In this document: positions 24,081 to 36,880 of the stretch, piece by piece
Layout: each line of letters opens with the position of its first letter
How positions within the stretch are numbered: the first letter of the stretch is position 1
DNA from: Lytechinus variegatus
Taxonomy: Eukaryota; Echinodermata; Echinoidea; Temnopleuroida; Toxopneustidae
Direction of reading: 5' to 3'
NCBI RefSeq assembly: GCF_018143015.1
Contig: NC_054750.1
Coordinates: forward strand, 6,493,501-6,557,500
DNA length: 64,000 bases
The notes under the pieces: model-generated
What the model saw: only the letters and a program-made list of their open reading frames with translations
Database searches by the model: none
What the model was told of the DNA's origin: nothing
Made by a program: the position numbers and the translations under genes

Positions 24081-26117
24081 CCTTGACTTCTTGTTTGACC
24101 TTGAGGCTGATGTTTAGAGGTCGTTCAGGGTTCATGTGAACAGGGCAGGATGCAAAGGGTGCTTCATGTTGAACAGATTGACTTTTATATGGATGTTTGA
24201 GAACACAGAGACCATCCTGGTGTGTCTTGGTGCAAGAACCTAAAAAGACAGGTGCTTCAGCTGGTTCTTGACCATGTGGGACCTCATGTGTGGGATCATT
24301 AATGGAGTATTTTTCTCTGTTCTGCTAAAACTGTCTGATGGTTCCATCCTGCACTTTATCCTTCATGCTTAATATTCTCATTTGTAACACCTACGTGTAT
24401 GTCATGACCGCAATAAGCCAGAAAGTGCATCTTGAGCCATTATGATACCTAATTTTTTTCCAGAAATGGTGTGATTAAGTTGCAATTTATTATAACATGC
24501 CTGCCAGCAATTCTCCTTGGTCAGAGTGATCTGAGTTATATCTGATGAAGAACCAATTTTCTTTGAATGAATGGATGGATGGATGAATGAATTTATGGAC
24601 AGATGAATGAATGAAGAAATGAATGAATGTGTTACTGTTTTTTTATCTCTTAATGATACAAATGTCATATTAGTTAAAGACATAAATGTCCACTTTTTCA
24701 TTTAGGATGTAATGGTCAGCAAGTGTAATGACACCAAAATTAATATTTCAGAATTGATTTTAAAAATTCAACCACGAAGATGATACTGAGTAATACTAGT
24801 TGTCTTAAATTTAATATCCATAGTATTGATACACAGGGAAAATTCTGGTAAAATTGGAATAGTTAATGAAAACTTGCTTAGAACTTATAACGTGTAAACA
24901 TGTGATGTACCATGCAATCCTACAGGAATTTGATGATCTCTGTATTAAGCATATAATATAAATTGATTTGTCAACAGGTCATGTTTTATCTTATCAAAAA
25001 ATTGATTACTTGACTGTGTGCTACTGGAGAGATTGTCTAGTTTTCAAACATATTTTTGTGAGTTTATCCATAGAACATTGAAGAATGGATACACATTGCT
25101 AGGTATGATTTTTTAGATTTGTCTAAATGTCCATTATTTTCCCAATAAAGGAATATAAGGAATAATATGAATATTGGAAACCTTAATAAAACCTTATATC
25201 TTGGTTCACATAATCTGATTTCAAAGTTTGCTTTGACTACAGAAAATTTTGTAAATGATCAAATACCTGGGAACACATTATCTCAGATAGAAATATGACT
25301 AGAATCGGCCAAGTATTATACTAATGGAAGGTCAACCTGTCAACGTTGACTTTACACAGAGTAAGCTTAGCTTTCAAGCAGTATCTCTCACCAAATAAAA
25401 AATATTGAATGAATTATTCTGAAATTCCAAAGAAAGAATAATTGTTTAGACCTTGCTCAGATATAGTGCATCTGGATGTATCCCTCCATCCTTCTCTATC
25501 TTTTGCTGAAAATCTGATTGAACTGCCTTGAATATCATGGTACTTGATTATCATCAATTACATACAGATAAATTTGCATGAGTCAGTCTTCTGTAAGTCA
25601 AATAATTGCCTCAGTCGAAGTGATTTCAGTCCAGAATGTATGTAACATGATTATTGACATATAAATTGAACAGATTTCTGTGACTTTAAGAGATTCAATG
25701 GCTAATGGCAGATTCATGTAAAGCAGTTATCATGGTAAGGTACAGAAGTACAGGGAAAAGGTTGAGGCTGGAGAAATAGGCGAATTAGACAATCATTTTG
25801 GGGAGTTTTTAAAGGAAAATATAGTACTTTACACAATTAAACAGAATACAACTTAATATAACATTAACTAAGCCCCTCCCCTCCCTATTAACAAGATAAA
25901 AGATAATGTATAGGTATTATAACTTCCCTTTTGCTGATTTTATGCTTGTATGATCCTTATCTAAGATGTATCAACAATTTATATTTCTTCACAGTTTTAT
26001 TAGAGATGATATACCTTGTCATAATCGATCCTATCGTAATTTCTTCATCAAAGTTGTAAGAGTTGTCTTATTGAAATATTATTCGGATGATGTGAAATCC
26101 TATTCCTGATTCAGAAG

Positions 26118-26242
26118 AGCATTTCATCAATAGTTGTTGTCTGACAACTTATCAGATCTGACTAACTTTCCTTGATTTTGATTGGTTTAGAAGCACAGGT
26201 ACTATGGTAACAGTCGACAAGCCATTTCATGAAACACATCCC
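26118..26242. repeat. TTTCATGAAA-type hairpin repeat
   Basis: GCATTTCATCAATAGTTGTT at the left and TTTCATGAAACACATCC at the right bracket TTGATTTTGATTGGTTTAGAA and CTATGGTAACAGTC. These internal segments recur in the hairpin at 53554-53715 (GATTCTGATTGGTTAAGAAG, CTATAGTAACTGTCGG), showing common ancestry. Confidence 0.55.
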
Positions 26243-27837
26243 TGAAATTATAGTTTGAACATTACATATATTTTTTATATATATATTCTCTCAAGGTTCT
26301 GTGTTGCTTCCAACCTACCAGTGAATATAAAAGTAGATGATTTTTAACTTGGTCATTTTTAATCTAGAGCTCATTGCCATTTTAATGCATCAAATATTGT
26401 TATTGATTGTCGGACAAATCATCAAATTGAATACCATAGTGTACTATCAGTATTAATGTAGTGACATCACCTCCCATTGATCTTCTGTGATCTTGTGTCC
26501 ATTCATTGAAGCCGCTAATTGATCAAAATGAAGTAATAGGCACCGTAATCTAAGAATTGTGATCGGCTGCACTTTTCAAACAATACTGGTTGGTTACTTA
26601 TTTAATTTGTGAGTGAAATATGCATGCAACAATGATTGTAATAGGCTATGATTGATCACTACTACTTTTTTTCTAAAAGTGCCCTGATTGTGCAATCACT
26701 TAAGTGTAGATAGTTGAAATTATCATAGAAATGTATGCAGGATTTAAGAAGGTTCTTTCATTGTGAATACACATGAACTTGATCTTGTACTAGTACTAAA
26801 CTAAATTTGAAACGCACAAATAATATTCTTGTGAAATTACACTTTAATCATAATTTGTTTAAGAGGAGATTTTAATTCATATTGAATTCTAAATGTGGGA
26901 TTTTCTAGACATGTACTCCAATGGATATAATTGGTTATATGTGTATTTTGTTCATTAAACACTCAAGCTGTGAATCCGATATGATTATATATTTTGAATG
27001 TTGGAAAATTGAAACTACAGCATATTAGAGGATAGCAAATCAAATAAGTTTTTTTTCATGAGTAGGATCCTAAGAAAATTGAGATTATAAATAATGTATA
27101 AAATAGACCTATGATGTTGACAATATTATACTTTTTCCATATCAAGACAATTTCCATTTTTGTTCTCTATAAAAAGTAAAACCATTGTTTTGATTAATAT
27201 GTAGCCATAGATAAATCCCTTATAAGAATAGACAAAACATCAGTGATAATAATAAATCATTAGTGATTTGATAAATTCCCTGCTATTTGAAAGTCTGTGA
27301 TCAAATTTATTTTTGTGAAAAGCATCATAAAAACGGTGCTATATATCAGATGGCCAATAAAAAAATGGGGAATATTCATGCAAATTACATGTATAAGATT
27401 TCTGTTATTACAAAAGAATCAAATGATAAATTATGTTGGTTCTGATGTCCTAGTGTTCATCAGGTTTTAAAACATTTTTTTAATGAATGTGTCTTATGCA
27501 ATGTATCATAAATATATATGTGAGAGAATAAAATATGAGCAAGGATTTAGTACTGTGACAGTTGCACTGGTGTTATTTCTGTCTTGGATGTTATCATTTT
27601 CCCCCTTAAATTGCTCTTAACCTGCAAATGAATGAAAGTGATTGATTGATGTTACTGACAAAATATTTTATACAGTATAACACTAACAGTCAAATCATTA
27701 GGCTTAAACAGGATAACCCACAAAAGCTTGAAAGCTCATTTCCAGGGGGCTCCTCAAGTATAATTGTAATAATGATAAAATGTAAAATCTTTTTACAGGA
27801 TTGTCAAATGGTAAAATATTTTTCACAACTGGTACGA

Positions 27838-28060
27838 GAGAAAAAAAGAGGGAAGGCCCGGGACAGGAGAGACAGAGAATGAGAGGGGACTGATGGGGGG
27901 GGGGGCAGAAGTGATGAGAGAGCAAAAGATATGAAGATGGTTTTAAAAAAGAGTAAGGGGAGAAAGAAAAAAAAACTGTAGGTGCAAAGAGAAATTAAGG
28001 TGCAATTAAGAGAGAAATATCTATGATAATTTGTTAAAAGGGTAGAGAAAGTTAGGAGAA
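27838..28060 (+). repeat. Purine-rich low-complexity tract
   Basis: About 220 bases in which the plus strand is nearly all A and G, with runs such as GAGAAAAAAAGAGGGAAGG and a run of more than ten G at about 27895-27906. It lies about 0.5 kb upstream of the ALG2 start codon. Confidence 0.7.
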
Positions 28061-28382
28061 AGGGTGTATGTTTGCATGCAATTTTTTTAATTACTCTTCA
28101 TTCCTTTTAAATTACTAGGCAGTAGGCACGTAGTTCTATTTGTTTCTCAGTTTCAATTCTTTTATTCGGAATTGTCGTTATGTAGCCATTAGAAGTGAAA
28201 AATTGGTTTCTATGTCTTCAAAGTTCAAATTTGGCAAAATAGTTGGAAATATCCATGTGTACAGCTTTCATGAATCTGTTAAGAAATTACCTGCAAATTG
28301 TGTGGGCCGCGGGATGGGCCGAAACCATTATTTATCTACGGTAGATTTCTTCTTTTTTCTGATATCAGCTGCTTGCGTGCGC

Positions 28383-28390
28383 TGACGTCA
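28383..28390 (+). promoter_or_regulatory. Perfect CRE palindrome (TGACGTCA) upstream of ALG2
   Basis: TGACGTCA, the full consensus for CREB/ATF-family factors, lies 196 bases before the ALG2 ATG in a locally CpG-containing stretch (GCTTGCGTGCGCTGACGTCATC). ATF6/CREB-family control would suit an ER glycosylation gene, but this rests on position and consensus only. Confidence 0.4.
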
Positions 28391-28585
28391 TCACTGCAGA
28401 GGTGCACGCACGAGAGGAGGGTGAGCTGATTTGAATTAATTTGTCTCCAGGCAGACACTTATTTGTAGCTTTGTCTTTCTGAGAAATTAAACATTTTCAG
28501 ACCAAAAAGCAAAATTGTGGCTTCCTTTACGGGATTTCATCGATCATTTATTTCAAAACGCCCTAGTTCCCTCGCAGAATAGAGC

Positions 28586-31500
28586 ATGGTGCGGGTGATT
28601 TTCTTGCATCCCGATTTAGGAATTGGAGGAGCGGAGCGCCTGGTCGTTGATGCAGCTCTAGCCCTGCAGACCCGGCGACATTCGGTGAAGATTTACACTG
28701 CCCACCATGACCCTTCCCATTGTTTTAAGGAGACAGGAGATGGTACACTTGAGGTAATCAATGAGCATAAAAACTTTTATGATTTTGAAAGAGAGTGTGT
28801 TGAGAATATTTGTGAAAGGCGAACAATATTGGAATAAGTAATTTTTCAATTGCTCAGTCCCAGATATTGATTTTTATGTATGATCATTGCCCCTGGCCCT
28901 GCCCATGTTTGTCTGCGATGCGCAGACTAAGCTAAATTAGGGATTCTAAATTTTTTTTGTTCTTAGTCATAGACAAAGAGAAAAACTAAAGAAGACACAC
29001 ATTGACCTCGAGGTTTGATTTAACCTGCAATACTATAGATCGACAACATGATCAAGACAAGTTCATCAGAGCCAAAATTATGTATTTTACAATTTTTAGC
29101 ATGTGTAGTGTAGTTCATGTAACTTCTTTAGACTAATAAATGCAGCTTATTCACCAAAAAATAATAAAGTGAATAGGAGTGCAGACAAGGGACACCATTT
29201 TTTTTCAATCTGAAATGACTGGCCAAGTTTTAATCCAAGAAAATCATTAATTTTAATCAATATTTTGGGCAAAGTTGGGATTAGGACACATTACCACTGA
29301 GCCTGGGTCTGAGGTGAAAATGGCTAATTTTAAAAGCAGAAACTACTTGAATATGATTATGAATACGGTCTTATATATCATTCCAATGGTGATGAAATAT
29401 TTAAAATTCACAAGGGAAAATGTGTGCATTCTGTGTTGCTTACTGTGAGTACAGAGTCAGAAATCATGAATAAAGCGCTATATAAGATGCCAATTATTAT
29501 TAATTTAGCCGCAACTGCATGTATGCTACCATTTCCCATTTACTGCGAGCATTTTGACATAAGTAGGTTAGGGAGTTAACACAACAGCGATATCATAAAT
29601 TACCTTTCCAGATACATTTGAATTCTCCTTTCAGGTAGTGACAGCAGGTGACTGGCTTCCTAGAAGTCTTTTTGGATCTTGTTATGCGCTTTGTGCTTAT
29701 ATCAGGATGATATATGTCGCTCTCTATCTGCTCCTATTCAGCCGTGAGCCGTATGATGTCATCATCTGTGATCAGATTTCTGCCTGTATTCCGTTCCTGA
29801 AGTTGGGTAGATCCAAAGTAAGTGCACTTTCAAAAGATTATTAACGATAACCCTGGGAATACAAAATTTTCTTTTCAAATTTACAGAATAGAGTTCAAAA
29901 CATTTGAAATTGACACTCATAAATGATTTAGGACATGTATAAGTGGACCTTCCATTAATAAGATATTTGTCTATATCAAACACATTTATGTGGCCCCAAA
30001 AGATTTGATATCGTAAAAGTTACCAGTGGGCAGTGTTTGTTCATTTGTTTGCTCTTTTGTTGTTGTTACAAATCAATAATGTTTGAAACTTGTTTTTCAT
30101 AATCTTGGCATTGATATGATCTACTGGAAGAATAATAATAAAAGCTATGTTTATCTAACACTTTTCCAGAGGATACAAAGAGCAATTCATATAAATTTAT
30201 AGTAACCACTAACAAAATCTTGAGGTGTTGATGTTTGTTGTTGATATAATTTACTGAAGAAATGTTATGAAATGATATCTTTGGATTAGGTGCTGTTCTA
30301 TTGTCACTTTCCGGATCTATTGCTGACGAAAAGACAGAGTTTCCTCAAGAAACTCTACCGCACCCCTATAGACTGGTTAGAGGAGAAAACTACCGGCATG
30401 GCCGATTGCATTGTTGTCAACAGTAACTTCACTGGTAAGTCAAGGATATAACTTTTCCAAGTAATGCCTGAAAGTTTCATGCACAAGAATTTGTTGAATT
30501 AGACTTTTTGTGTATGAAATAGATGCATACTTGTTGTTTATTAATCTATGTTATCAACTGGTGACTTTGGTTGAATGTGTATGTGGGGACGAATGTTTAT
30601 AGAAAAAGTTAATGGATAAAATTCATGTCACTAACTGTCAGCAGGAGTACCAGCATAAATCATTTTATTTGAAGGATATTGATGAGAAATCTGGATTCAT
30701 AGTGTTTCTCATAAACAGGCCTAGACAGTGTGTGCCATAGACAGCTCACTGTAGAACTTTCTCATTATATTTTGGCAAGTAAAAGCCTCGTATTACAAAC
30801 AATCTTTGAATTGATTTTTTTAAATCTCAATCATAGCATATTTCTATGCTTTATGTTGTTGGTCTTTGTTCTGATGATGCTCTCCAATCAATGCCAAATT
30901 AAAGCTTAGTTGATGATTGCTCATGAAAAATCTGCACAATAATCCAACAAACACTCACATCAACTGAACCCTAACCATAATCTTAATTCTTACAGTTTGA
31001 AGAACATCCCCCCTTCCATGTATCAAAACTGGTGGGTGTTTCATAAAGCTGTTTGTAAGTTAAGACGACTGGTGATCCTTTCTTGTGGTAAATGATATAT
31101 CCATTGGCGATGGTTAAGCGCGTAAGAAAGTATCACCAGTCGTTCTTAAAGTTGCTCTTAACTTAAGAACAGCTTTATGAAACGGCTCCCAGGTACTCTA
31201 ACCCTAGATCTTCAAAGAATTTTTACAGGAGCCAATGTGATTGATCCAATCAATCTCAATTATAGAATGCTAGCATCTGATCAAAGTGTATGCTACACAC
31301 CCATGCATGCATCATCGTCTTGACTTATCATTGTACATTCCTTACTTGCAGAATTATAAAATTGATGAGTTTCCAAATGGTTGAGCTTGAATGGATCAAT
31401 CAAAGCCCTTTGTAAGACAGATGTGGGAGGGGGGGGGTGTTTCACAAAGATTTAAGTATGACTTGGAGTCACACTTACAAGCCGAATCATACATGGTGTG

Positions 31501-33588
31501 CAATCTTATTGATCAATACACAGAAGTGCGCGTCCTTGCATGATCTGACCAATGCAGTCATGCCTTTAATACCACGCGCAGCTAGGCATTGAAGTGCGAT
31601 TCTAAGTCATACTTCAATCTTTGTGAAACACCCCCCTGGTCACCCAGTGCAGCAATGATCTTAAACTTTAATCACTTCACCCATGTTGAACTTTGACCCC
31701 TCAGCGGATACATTCAAGCAGACTTTTACAACCCTAAAGGACATCCAGCCCGACGTCCTGTACCCATCCCTCAACTTCAGCGCCTTCAATGCCAGCGTGG
31801 AGCCTCCAGGCGACCTTATACCATCAGGGGTCAAGACTCTCTTCTTGTCTATCAATCGCTATGAAAGGAAGAAGAACCTTGTTCTGGCAATAGAGGCTAT
31901 GGGTAAGTATTACGGTCTATATTAACTCTGTCTACAACAGGGGCTGCAGAACCAGTCCCCCCCCCCCACCAATTTTTCCAAAACTGTGTCAAAAAAAGAC
32001 CATCTGATTGTGATTATTTGCATGGTCAGCCCCCGTTCCACTTTCGGCTCAGCCCCCCCCCCCACTTTCAAAACCATTATGCAACCCCTGTACAAGCAGT
32101 TGGTCTCCTCAGATAGTCTATTACCACATGGTCTAAATCCATTTGGTCTAATTGGCATTAGGTCTACAGTACACTTAATCTCATATCCATTTACCCAATT
32201 AGCCTATTTAGTCAAATACCCAGTTGGTCTAATTTCCACTTTTTCTACTTATTTTTTTTCTTTGTCAAACAAAAATTTGGTTTATAAACAATTCATGTGA
32301 CCATATGGACCAAATGGTGTTAGACCAAGTGGGTATCATTGAATGAAGTGTGTACAGCCTAAATACAAATAAGACAAAATGGTAAATGGACTAAATGGCA
32401 TTAGACCAAATGGTTAGCAAACTGGTTGAAGACAAACTAGGATTAGACCATGTGAGATAAGACAAAATGGAAAGTAGACCAAGTGGGTGTAGAACAATCA
32501 GCAATGTAGCAGTGATATTTTTAGTTATGGTTGATTTTCTGCTAGTATATAATGAAACTGATGTGTCTTTTTACACTGCCAAGTACATGTATCATTGTGT
32601 ATGTGTCTAAACTGTGGATCAATTGGGAAACTAAAGGTTGTAATTTTAGAGCTTGCTTATGCCAGAAATGTGTGCATATTAATTATTAACATATCATGGT
32701 GTATGATGCATTTATTTTGCAATTAATGAAGATTTTTTTTTAGTGTAGAACATTTAAAGAGAATTCAAGAAAATTTTAACAAGTGGATTTTATTTTGTTC
32801 CCAAAGATGCAGGATAACCAGGGTTATCATCATCCACTGATGATTTCAGTGAAATACTTTGATTGGTGAAGCACTGTTACAATAGACTCATTGATCACTG
32901 CCTTCATGAAACAATACACCTGTTCCAGTTCCAAGGGTTAAAATCCTGGAAAATACCCCATTTTCAAATGATTTTATGGTGAACAGTTAAAGATACATGA
33001 TATTCTGAAATGTCGAATTTATATATAAATACCGAGATTTGTACCTTTTCAGATATATGTTCTCTTGCACAATTAGGTGAATTGAAATCCAAACTCTCGG
33101 AGGACGAATGGGAGAATGTACACCTTGTGATGGCAGGAGGCTACGATGACCGCGTTACCGAAAACCGGGAGCACTACGAAGAGCTTGTACAACGTGCCGA
33201 GGAACACAAGCTGGCCGATCACGTGACCTTCATCCGTTCCTTCACCGATGCGCAGAAACTCACACTCCTTGATAGCTGCACGTGTCTTCTCTATACCCCA
33301 TCAAATGAACATTTTGGTATCGTCCCTATAGAGGCCATGTACATGTACCGACCAGTCATTGCGGTGAATAGTGGGGGACCACTGGAAACCATCGCTCATA
33401 AACAGACAGGGTTCCTCTGTGAGCCATCGGCAGCCAGCTTTGCCCCAGCAATGGAGCGTTTTGTGCGGGAGCCAGATCTAAAGAACAGACTAGGAAAAGC
33501 AGGGAGGGATAGAGTTATTAATAATTTCTCTTTTAGAGCATTTGGGAATAAGTTAGAGAAGTTGGTTAAAAGGGTTCACAGATTGTAG
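28586..33588 (+). CDS. ALG2: ALG2 alpha-1,3/1,6-mannosyltransferase, complete
   Basis: ALG2 adds the second and third mannoses (alpha-1,3 then alpha-1,6) to the dolichol-linked oligosaccharide on the cytosolic face of the ER, early in N-glycan assembly. The five exons are 28586-28753, 29635-29817, 30290-30434, 31705-31902 and 33077-33588, all GT-AG with matching phases. They give 401 residues (human ALG2 is 416). The N-terminus [20 protein letters not shown] is the family's first glycine-rich loop. [34 protein letters not shown] and AGGYDDRV follow. The GT4 motif EHFGIVPIE supplies the E-x7-E pair (Glu309, Glu317), and NSGGPLETI closes the donor site. The hydrophobic stretch in exon 2 ([11 protein letters not shown]) is the usual ER membrane segment. 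Confidence 0.97.
31031..31192. repeat. TTTCATAAAG-type hairpin repeat in ALG2 intron 3
   Basis: GTGTTTCATAAAGCTGTTTG is mirrored by AAGAACAGCTTTATGAAACG; inside, GACTGGTGATCCTTTCTTG pairs with AAGAAAGTATCACCAGTCGT. The whole element can fold into one long hairpin. It is the same group as 35841-36013. Confidence 0.75.
31430..31637. repeat. TTTCACAAAG-type hairpin repeat in ALG2 intron 3
   Basis: GGGGGTGTTTCACAAAGATT at the left is inverted at the right as AATCTTTGTGAAACACCCCC, with AGTATGACTTGGAGTC paired to CTAAGTCATACTT. It begins about 240 bp after the previous hairpin and lies about 70 bp before ALG2 exon 4. Confidence 0.7.
31938..32090. mobile_element. Short C-rich MITE in ALG2 intron 4
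   Basis: CAGGGGCTGCAGAACC at the left and the inverse of CAGGGGTTGCATAATGG at the right, flanked on both sides by TACAA. The ends look hAT-like, but the full 8-bp duplication is not preserved. Two poly-C runs lie inside. Confidence 0.5.
32100..32520. repeat. Inverted array of a TTTGGTCTAAT minisatellite
   Basis: The left half repeats variants of CATTTGGTCTAATTGGCATT roughly every 20 bp. The right half (from about 32305) repeats the reverse complement (AATGGTGTTAGACCAAGTGG, ATTAGACCAAATGG and so on). The whole therefore forms two arms of short tandem repeats facing each other around an AT-rich centre. Confidence 0.65.
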
Positions 33589-33768
33589 ATAGATATGATA
33601 GTATAGGACAATTAACTTATAAATTCAAAATGCTTAATTTAATCTTCTATTCACATTGAATGCTATTTGCGATTGCTTTGATTATTAAATTTCACTACAA
33701 AGAGAAATTTGTTCGAAGGTGAAAATAGATGCAAAATTTTGTGAAGTTCATAATATATACATTCCAAA

Positions 33769-33774
33769 AATAAA
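33769..33774 (+). terminator. Putative ALG2 polyadenylation signal
   Basis: A canonical AATAAA hexamer (CCAAAAATAAAAGCC) lies 180 nt downstream of the ALG2 stop codon. It is a candidate only; a GT-rich downstream element is not obvious. Confidence 0.4.
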
Positions 33775-35565
33775 AGCCTTAATGCACAAGAGTTACTGTA
33801 GCATGACAAAAATTATGAAATAATTAGTTTAGTAAAAATGTGATGTCGTAGTACATAGAGTGGTGTATTGTGGTAAGAATAGTACTTTTTCTGGGGTCTT
33901 CCCCCATTATTTTAATAGTTTTTTTTTAATGAAATTACACAATATGCCAGTATCACTCTTCCAGTCCTGGGAGATATATGTTTTTCATGTAAATCTATAT
34001 TAATTAACAAATCATTATTTTTATCGTGTTCAGCTGGTGCTCAAAATATGGTAGTAATTTATTTTAGATATAATGTACTTTGACAACTTTAAGCCATTAT
34101 GACTGATATTCTGTTAATCTTGAAAATGGCAAAGAAAAGGAAGAAGCGTGAATGACTTGCATGTGGAAGCGATAACTTGATTTCTCCTTGTCTGTTTCCC
34201 CTAATAAAGTGAGATATACAATTCACATAGAAATTTACCATTTCAAGTGATTTTGAAATCTTTGTTAAAATTTGACATGTTTGGTACATGTATTGCCATT
34301 CTTGATTTCAAGGTCTTCAATGAAACTTTACTTACTCAAAACAGATATTGCTTCACATTCACTGTATTCTATAGCAAGATTCAATAAATTTAAATCAGAA
34401 AAGGAAATGTAAAGGGATAGTTTGACACAAGAACAGAATCATATCTGAATTTACCCTTGATTTATTCTATGCTTTTGAATTTGTGATTTGTTTTTTCTTC
34501 CAGTCTCCACCCATCTTTTAATTCAGTGAAGTCATTAACAATAGATTATCTTAAATATTTTAAACCTCTTCCATGCCTTTGATGTGCTATTAAATGTATT
34601 TTTGGTCAGCTTTGGGAAAGCTTGATTTTTAAAGTATGGCAAAAGTGACAACCTTTTTTGTTTTGCCTAGAAAGAATTCTCGACAGGAATTAGGAGAGCG
34701 TAATCAGACAATATGAGGTTGCCACAATATCATATTCCTAAAATACAACTTTTTTTAGTTGCCCTCAAAATCTATATATTTTGAGATATGAGGTTTGAAC
34801 AGCCCAGCAACAATACATCGTAAAGCAAAGCTGGCAGTGGAAATGATTTGTATATGTTGCTTATTTATGATGGAATTATTTTTGTAATTTAGATTATGTA
34901 TACTAAACGTGATATCATATATATACTTATTTTTTAGATGGTGAGGATACATGGGTTTTGAAACAAAGTATTTGAAGCTTTTTTTTACTTTTGGACTTTG
35001 AGATATTTTAATATTTTAAGTTAATTTAACAGTATTTTTGTTCAACGGAGAATAAACAACTACTGATCAAGGCCCTACGCAAGTGAGCACCAAAAAAATG
35101 TGGTCACAATTTGTGTGTTTCATATTATATCTAATGATTATAATTATAATGATAACGGTATTTACCCAGGGTAGCCACTTCAGTCCCGAACACATGTCTC
35201 ACAGGAGGCCTTGGCTATTATTAATACATATCATTACCAAGATACTTGTGGGTCAACCACATTACCAATAGGCTTTTAATCACTTTGAAAGAGAAACAAT
35301 TGACTAATGCATGGTGCTGAGTACACTGTTGTTGTCAACCAATCTCTCTGGATTAATGCAAATCAGTGATGACAAAATATAGGTCACATTGTGTGCATGT
35401 ATTAGGATACACACACATTGCCACAGTTATGTAGAGAGAAGCTAAGCAAGTAAATCATTCAGCAGTTGAAAAATACATACAATTAAATCTGCCTAAGTCA
35501 ACCTTATACAGGTATATATTACATAATAGGCTAAGATTGAAAAAGAAATCTTTTTTTCAGACTTG

Positions 35566-35728
35566 GGTGGTGTTTCACAAGTTGTTTGTGAAGTTAAGCA
35601 CAGCTGCAACATCTTCTTAGGTGCAAAGTCAGCTACATAGGGATGTATCACTCGGCACAAGAAAGGGTCTCCAGTCAGGCGTAAAGTCATTCATGAATTA
35701 TGAACAGCTTTATGAAATGGCCCCCAGA
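35566..35728. repeat. TTTCACAAG/TTTATGAAA hairpin repeat
   Basis: GGTGGTGTTTCACAAGTTGT at the left pairs imperfectly with ATGAACAGCTTTATGAAATG at the right. This is an eroded member of the hairpin group. Confidence 0.55.
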
Positions 35729-35840
35729 ACATGCAAAGCATGCATCATTTATTTGTTCTTAGTTTAATTTAGCCCAAATCAAACCGATTTCTGTGGCCCG
35801 AATTAGATTAAACTTTATATATTAATTCTTTCTCCCACTT

Positions 35841-36013
35841 GGTGGGTGTTTCATAAAGCTGTTCATAAGTTGCAAATGACTGGCGAACCTTTCTTAGACA
35901 CTAAATCAATGCAAATAGAAATCTGGTGTGTATCACTCGCCACAAGAAAGGATCACCAGTCGTTCTTACAGTCGCTCATAACTTACACAAACAGCTTTAT
36001 GAAACACCCACCA
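35841..36013. repeat. TTTCATAAAG-type hairpin repeat, well preserved
   Basis: GGTGGGTGTTTCATAAAGCT at the left is exactly inverted at the right as AGCTTTATGAAACACCCACC. Inside, GACTGGCGAACCTTTCTTAG pairs with AAGAAAGGATCACCAGTCG. At 173 bp it is the cleanest example of its group in the window. Confidence 0.75.
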
Positions 36014-36599
36014 GGTTTGTCAGTTGCAATACATCACTAACTTTTATCCTTTGTTAAACTTTGACGACTTGTTTTAACCTTTATTCTGTTTGGTCCTGTG
36101 TCTTTAATTACTTACCAATAACAAATGCTATTCTGTCACAAATTTTCCAATAGCCAATTGAATTACACTATTTCAGTAGCCTTTAAGTCACTTGTAATCA
36201 AACATTAATAACATGCTTTACGAAACTGGGCTCAAAACTTTTTCATTCTTGTTGGAGTTGTCGGGGTTGTTTACTTGTTTGCTTATAATGTATTTGTGAA
36301 AGAATGCAAAAAAGGCACAAACTGCTTAAAACCATATTTATTTCATGCAATGTTATGGGAAGATCTAGGTCAAGATGCAAGCTCGCTTATCATTATCGTG
36401 TAGAGTCAATGGTGATCTTTATGTGCAATGTAATGCTAATGAAATTGTCCCTGATGCATTATCAAAGTAAATTAAATTGAAAGTACACATACTGTATGTA
36501 TGTACTATTGTTCAAACACAGAAAATCCATTGTTATTGTTCTTCACTCATTAAATGGTCAATGTGTATTTTAGTGGAAGATGGCGATTATCGTTAGTCT

Positions 36600-36880
36600 T
36601 AATCTCCATCATCATCACTTTATCACAACCATCATCATGTACATTATCATCATCATCACAATCATTACCACCACCACCATCAATAACACTACCATCATCA
36701 TCATAAATCATTACCATCATCATAAATCAATACCATCATCATAAATCATTACCATGGCATCATCATCATAAATCATCACCACCATCATCCGATTTATACC
36801 ACCCTCACCCTATCCTCATCATCACCATCATCATCATCCTCGTCAACACCATCATCAACACCATCGTCAATGGAATCATC
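36600..36880 (+). repeat. CAT/CCA-rich microsatellite
   Basis: Almost 280 bases built from CAT, CAC and ATCATCATAAATCATTACC variants. It is a low-complexity sequence that has partly formed a longer unit (CATCATCATAAATCATTACC, repeated about four times). Confidence 0.85.

Larger units (their letters stand above)
24081..28585. other. FDX2 3' flank and FDX2/ALG2 intergenic region
   Basis: No conserved coding sequence was recognised in this 4.5 kb. It presumably begins with the FDX2 3' UTR; a candidate AATAAA lies at 25144-25149. Other contents are a GAAT/GGAT microsatellite at 24562-24632, a hairpin repeat at 26118-26242, a purine-rich tract at 27838-28060 and the ALG2 promoter region. An 81-codon open frame at 28140-28385 has no recognisable similarity. 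Confidence 0.5.
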
